NCBI GenBank assembly: GCA_019649035.1
Contig: BMAT01000451.1
Location: 140,388-173,947, forward strand
From: Elysia marginata
Lineage: Eukaryota; Mollusca; Gastropoda; Plakobranchidae
DNA length: 33,560 bases
Reading direction: 5' to 3'
This document shows, in pieces, positions 23,001 through 29,667 of the stretch; the first letter of the stretch is position 1; each line of letters opens with the position of its first letter. The position numbers were made by a program, and so were the translations under genes. The notes below the pieces were generated by a model. That model worked only from the letters and a program-made list of their open reading frames with translations, was not told the DNA's origin and made no database searches.

Positions 23001-26000
23001 TAACTTTTAAAAAGGCACATAGATAACATTATAAAGTAAATTGCGTTTTAATATAGAGCGCCTAATCTAAAAAAATTTTTTTTTAAAAACCGACAGGTTA
23101 TTACCAATCAAATTACCTTATAAACTCCCAGAAACAGCATTTAAAGTGCATCGCTTTAGCATGCTGACAAAATCCTCCATTGTCCAAGGATGAGTGATGC
23201 GACGGAATCTATGACAAGATTTTTTTTTTCCAAAGAACCAAAAGCCGACTTGCCAAACCAGAGCTTGAACCCCAGACCTCTCGGCCCAAGAGTCGAGTGT
23301 CTACCACTTACTAGACTACGACGCCACCTCAATCAAAGATTTTATGACGCTTATTCATATTTATCACAAAGACAAAAGGAAAAGCGAGTCGAAAGGAGAG
23401 TTGGGTTTGCAACTTGGAATTGCAAAAAATGATGACAAAATTATTTTTACTTGCTAGATTGGTTATTTGATTTTGGGATGAATTAGAAAATACTTTGCAG
23501 TAACATCCAACCAGTTTAGGATGCAACCTTTAGGATGAAAAGGACGATGAAATGGTGGTTTTAGTAATTATTTTGATAATGAGGATGATGATGATAATGA
23601 GGATGATGATGAAAATGATGACACGACGTACAGCTGGCAATGTGCAGAGGACAGAGCTGTGAGTCCATTGGGAATTTTTCTAGATGCATTGGGCATGTAG
23701 CTTTGATGGTCAGTCTGAAGAGAAAAAAATAGTACAGCAAAAGTGCAAATTTAAATAAAATAATATGCATAAAAAAGATGATCATTATTTCAGTTAAGGC
23801 TGCTGACAAGGACAGAGATATCTCGAATAAAAGCGCTAATTTGCTAATGATGAAAAATAACTGCATGCTTGCTGGCTGCCTCTGGTCAGCCTTATTTTGT
23901 TTCTCTTCAACAACATTAATTCAATTGATCAAATTTAAGAACCATTATATTTTATGACAAAAACTAAAACTTATTTTCTTCTTAACAACGAAAAAGCAGA
24001 AACTCTTTACGAAAAATACGGTACGTTTCGTTAGCTCTGGGGGGATTTTAAAAATTTAAAACTTTTCAAAATAAATCTTTACTGTACTGAAAAGCATGCT
24101 TTTGCAACCACGTTTGAAACTATGATGTTTTGGGTATTGAGATTTAAAGATTTCAATTTCTACAAAATGTTGAGTAATGTCGTTCATAGTTGTTTGTTAA
24201 TTAAATTAGGGGTTATTTTACATAAGTTGATCTTTATAAACTAATATTTATCAAATAAGATGACCATTATAGGTCGGAAAGGCTGTTTTATGCATATCAC
24301 TAAATTGTGTATTTATGTCGGTTTCAATCCAATTTTTTTATCATCCGTTGGCACAAACAAACATTTCGTCTTATGAGAAATGTCATGAAACCTGGAATAT
24401 GAACGTTTTGATGTCTTCATGTTCCACATTATCTCTCATACACCGGGAGCCAAAATAGTTTAGATGAATCATGAAAGCCAATAGAATGTCAGAGGAAAAA
24501 TCCTTATGTCACCCCTTGTCCGGGAGGTAAACACATGCTTAGCCTAGGTTTGAAATTGATGGATTGAAAAGCAGAATGATTGACATCCAACCCCATTCGA
24601 TAAATACAGAAAAGTGTATAAAGGGGGCACGGGAAACACCCAGCTCTTGAGAAGACAGAATGTCTTATCTGTCAACTTTTGTTTACCTATATATAGTTAC
24701 CTTCTATAAAGCATTGATAGATGCCACAGTGATAATTCTAGGTGGAATTTGAAATACAATGTGTTAACCCAAAGAACGATGAAGAAAAAAACGTCATTAT
24801 CATATAAAAAAAATTATGTCTCGCGTTCACTGCAAATGAGCCGGAAATGTGACATTATTTTTTCTGAAAATACCATGTAAGTATTTTCAGACCTACGTTT
24901 GTTCTATTTTCAATCAACAAAAGTTTTAAATATCTTTGCACAAAATATTGATAATTTTATGAAACTTTTTACGATTGCAAGCTTAGGAAAATTTTTTGTT
25001 CAAAACAGCAACACTTATGTAGGTGAAAATTACTAGATCCGACTCATTCAACCTTGGCGCAAGACATAATTATGCCGTTGTAGAAAAATGAACCAGGGAA
25101 TAAACGGTGCTTCTTTCATTTGCCTTTATGGTGCACTTTAATAATTCTTCTCTCTTCAAACTAAACACAGCCTCTGATCAGCTTTTTGTGGTCTTTTTTT
25201 TTTTTGTTTGTTTTATTAAACACTGGGCTGAACATTGAAACATTATGTCCGAGATATCAAAAAAACATGTCTTCTTTATTGTTTTCACTACCGATACTGC
25301 CCTTTAATAGTTTCGGACAACATTTAAAAGCATTAAGTAAAGAGCCTAAGGGTATACAAAAAGGTTAAAGTTTATCTATTATCATTTAAATGAAATGCAA
25401 CTTTGAAATAGGTTATTCGCAGAAATTGTGAGGGGGAAATCAGTGAGAGCTTACAGCCTGATCAAATATTCATTCTGATGTGTTCTAAGTTATTCAGTGC
25501 CGGGTTTTGACTTAAACCTTTTATTATTTATTATATAATATTTATCCCCTTTTAGGAAATTTGGCTTCGTTACTTAGCGTTGTTGTGTCGCTACAAGATC
25601 AGCGTCACCTATGCCCCAGCAGACCATTACATTTGAAAGCCACTTTTAAGCCATATGCAGGTTGCTGTAGGCGCGTATCACAAACTCAAGAACTGTCTAT
25701 CGCTGGGTACCCATTTTCGAGGTGTGTTGACTGGGAAAAGTTAGAGTTAATTGCATGTCGGGAATCGAACCCGCGACCGCCGGATCACGAGTCCCGCGCG
25801 CTTACCACACTGCCCTTAAAAATTTTGTTTAAACTTGAAACGAGGTTCTTCCATACAAAATGTAAAGCCTTTTTTAATTTTCGTGCCAAGTATACTCTAC
25901 TCCTGCATGTTTTGCTGTCACTTCTCTCTGATTGTTACCCTTATACTATTGTCCTAAACATTTCCTGAATCCTTGATTTAACATGTAAGATAATATATAG

Positions 26001-29000
26001 TCGCGATTCGGTGCTCTGGAACTTATCATTGAAAAGTTTAAAAAATTCAAATAGATAATTATTTGGCGAGAGGCAAAGGGTGGAAAAAGATGGATAGAGA
26101 GACAAATAGGTACACATGCAATTGCAAAAAAATATAAGAAAAAAATGAAAAAAAGTTCTAAAATCGAAGGTTTTGTACCGTTGAGAGAAGAGAACTGAGC
26201 CGTCATAAGAAAGACGAACAAACTTGTTAGGCGTGGTAATGGTGTGTACATAGGAAGGTCCGCCGTTGATGAAGTAGGTGTCTGGGTGCCAGATCCTCTC
26301 CAGCATCTTCAGGTTAAGGGAAACTTTACTGACTTGTTCTTCCGTAGCGTTGAATGCTAGCCGACGGTCCACCCAGTTTTGCCGAAAATAGCAGTCCATT
26401 GAGAAAATCTGGTTCAAATTAATCGATTGCCAAAGTCGTCATCATCGTTAAGAATCGAATTTTTATTTAATTCATTTAAGGAAGTGCGAGAGATTCATGT
26501 CTTAGAAAATAAAGTAAAATTAAATGGGCTTTTTACCTTCTTCCTTTCGTCTGTATCGCCGTTTGCTCTACCAATACATCTACCTCTTCTTCTTTTGATA
26601 AGCAGTTAGAATTTTGAAACAAAAGAATGCTCAGATGATTTATTTGCAAGCCTCCTAAAATTCTTAAAACTATTTTTCTGCATGAATTTCGTATTCGCGG
26701 TTAGGTCCTTAAACTCATTACGAAATTTAAATGGAAAAGTACAAAAAAGAACTCCGTACTTTTCGAAAAAAAATAACGTATACGCCATTTAATTAGATAA
26801 ATAAACCATACATAACTGAAAGAAAAATCGGTACATCTCTCCATAACGAAATTGGATACTGGAAATGGAAATCAACAAAGCCATCCTCATCCGAACTCAT
26901 TTGACAATTGATCAGCTCGAGGTAAACAAGACTCAAGACAAAGACCCGGACTAGATTGCTGGTCAGGATTCCCTTGATTAGGTTCACCCCGCGTTGAGCC
27001 CGTTGGCCCGATCCGCGACACGTATTTGACTTTCTTCAATCTATGTACCCCAGAAAACGTGTGGCGAACGGAACACATCTGAACATGTTTAAACCTTTTG
27101 ACTTCAACTATATCTGTGTATTATTACAGAAACATGCAACACAAAGTTGTTGAAGTGGTAGATGCTGAAAATTGAATTGAAAGCTTAGAATTGCAGGTGA
27201 TGATTAAAAAATACTTAATATCAATGTGCTATAGCCTAAGGCTTGAACTTTACTTTTGCTTTGCGCGCAAAACTGTTATAACATAACCTATTGCTATAAA
27301 GAAAACCAATGCTTCCATTTTGTTTCGATTAGTACTAATGATGCCCATCTCACTTCGAGCTAGGGTTGCAGTTATTTCGAATGATACACTACTACTTTGA
27401 TTCGAACATCCTGTTAACCCTTATCTTTTTATTGCCCTATATTGAAGCGATAAAGTTTTACTAGAATACAAAATGGAGAGCTATCAAGGACAGCCGCTTT
27501 GTGTAGACTTTGTGAAGAACATTTTCCTCATAGTTTCAGTAACAGTACTAGACCTAAATACATACCAAACTTATGAATACATTTAAAAATTTAATAAACT
27601 TTTATCATGGTCGTGACGTTTGGAAGCCAGCAAAGTATACAAATTTAAAATAGAATACCCTCGGCTAATAACATAATACGCCAAAACTTGATGATTTGCG
27701 GGGTAAAAGATGCGCTTGGCTGTATGTGTGCGAACAGAGGAGATATACAGGTTTAAATCTTGTAAAATTTAACATTTTTATTGAGCAGAATTGAGCGCAC
27801 CGTTAATGCAATCATTATACACGCCGCTATAATGATTTGAGATTCAAAGAAATCTGTTACAGTGCTAAATAATTATTGCCCCAATTGTCTATGACTTCTC
27901 TTCGCTGTTTTTTTAAGTAAACATGACAAAAGCAACAAAGCAATTTAGATTTCGTAATATAAATTATTATATTTGTGTGCTAATCAGGGTGGGTCATGCA
28001 GAAGTCGCTAAGACTAATTTTGAGTTAGAACCCTTTCAACGAAATAATTTGCATCATAGCAGACACTTTCTTTCTCTTTAGAATAAATAACTCAAGATGT
28101 AATAGGCTAGTATTGTAATTTTTCCAACCTCTTCAATGACATAAAATACAGTATTTATAATGTTAATAACTCTGTATGTCAAAATTGCGACTTGTGCTTG
28201 ATTTTTATCCTGGTTTTCTAACATTTTGTGTTGTTTCAACATCTGGCAAAACGCTGCAGTATATAATTTATAAAGTAGATATGATAAAGATTTATAATCC
28301 GTATATCTCTATATTTAGTCGGGGTAATTCATGATAGACGAAATCAATTTGCAATATATAAACAAACATAGACACACATCTACTCCAACCGTCAATTAAA
28401 CACCTCTGTTATGACTTCTTACGTATTTCAGGCCGAAACATTATTACAAGAACGATTTGATTAAAAAAAAAACTCTTTACTTGTAATGGATCACATGAGG
28501 ATAAGGAGATGAGTAATTGAAGTTTGATATATTTTGAAATGATGCGGGTTTTTTTTAATTTTATTAATGAGCATTGTGTTCCTATCTGGGATTATATAGA
28601 AGATGAAAATACAAATATCATTATATATTTTATACCAAACCAAGCAGTAAGCTACGGGACAGGGCAAATCAACGCTTCCAATTATCCATAAAGTGCTAGT
28701 CTTGTCTTACCAATCTCCCAATAAACAAGTCACTTAATGGAATTATTTCCCCCTTCACTCCGATCCTATCGCCACCCCCCACCCCCCTCTCCTCTGCCCT
28801 CTTTCCATTCTTAAAAATTCGTAGCGGCACCGGATTCGCCACTAATTCTCCACACCAAGAGATGTAATCAACCAGTGTGACCTAAGCAACTTTATTACAA
28901 TCTGTCTTTCAAGGAGACGAAAACTCCCAAGCTCTGTGTCTTCGGTAGCCTAGTTCGTGTAGATGTGAGTTCTCACAGTAAATCTACTGATGTTCACGAT

Positions 29001-29628
29001 TGTCAGTACAAGCAATCAATCAGCTCGGTCGTTGTTTTCCTTCGCTCAATCCTGCTCTCGTGACCCGGGGAATACAGATACAACTCCTCCGCACAAATTC
29101 AATTACATTTCGATCAAGTCGTCTCTTTTCCATTTTTCTTCTTCTTTTTTTTTAATTCAACGCCGGAAAGTTTTTTTCTTGGAATCGCTATTGTGGCTAG
29201 CTTTTGTTTGACATTTGGGTCTCGTGGTAGACAATATTAGATTGTCGAATTATGAGTTTCGAATCTTGTTTGTTTTATAGGTTGGGTGTTACGCTGAGTC
29301 CCAGAATAACTGAAAGTGTCTGTCGAGTATGGCTCTAATACAGGGAAGTTAAATTTAATCCCATGTTCATAACTGCCACTGTGATCATAACCATTAGTAC
29401 CACTACAACCACTGCTACTACAGGTGCTACTATTACTATCTGTACTACTATTTCTTATGACAATACATACTATTGCTACTACTCCTGCTACTACTACATA
29501 CTATCACTAGACTATTCTGGATATCACTACTGTTTCTGATGCTGCTACTACCACTAGTACTAATACTACTGATACTACCAATGTCACTAGTACTACTACT
29601 ACTGCTACTACTACTGATACTGAAACTG

Positions 29629-29667
<39 letters not shown>

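Larger units (their letters stand above)
20563..23631 (-). other. Intron 4
   Basis: Holds SINE copy 5, a tRNA-like fragment (23226-23335), a C run near 21632, and a GAT trinucleotide tract at the donor end. The open frame 22441-22833 on the plus strand opens with TTG and has no family signature I recognise. Confidence 0.75.

Noticed and set aside
25561-25968. 135-residue plus-strand open frame
   Set aside because: Most of it is the antisense of SINE copy 6.
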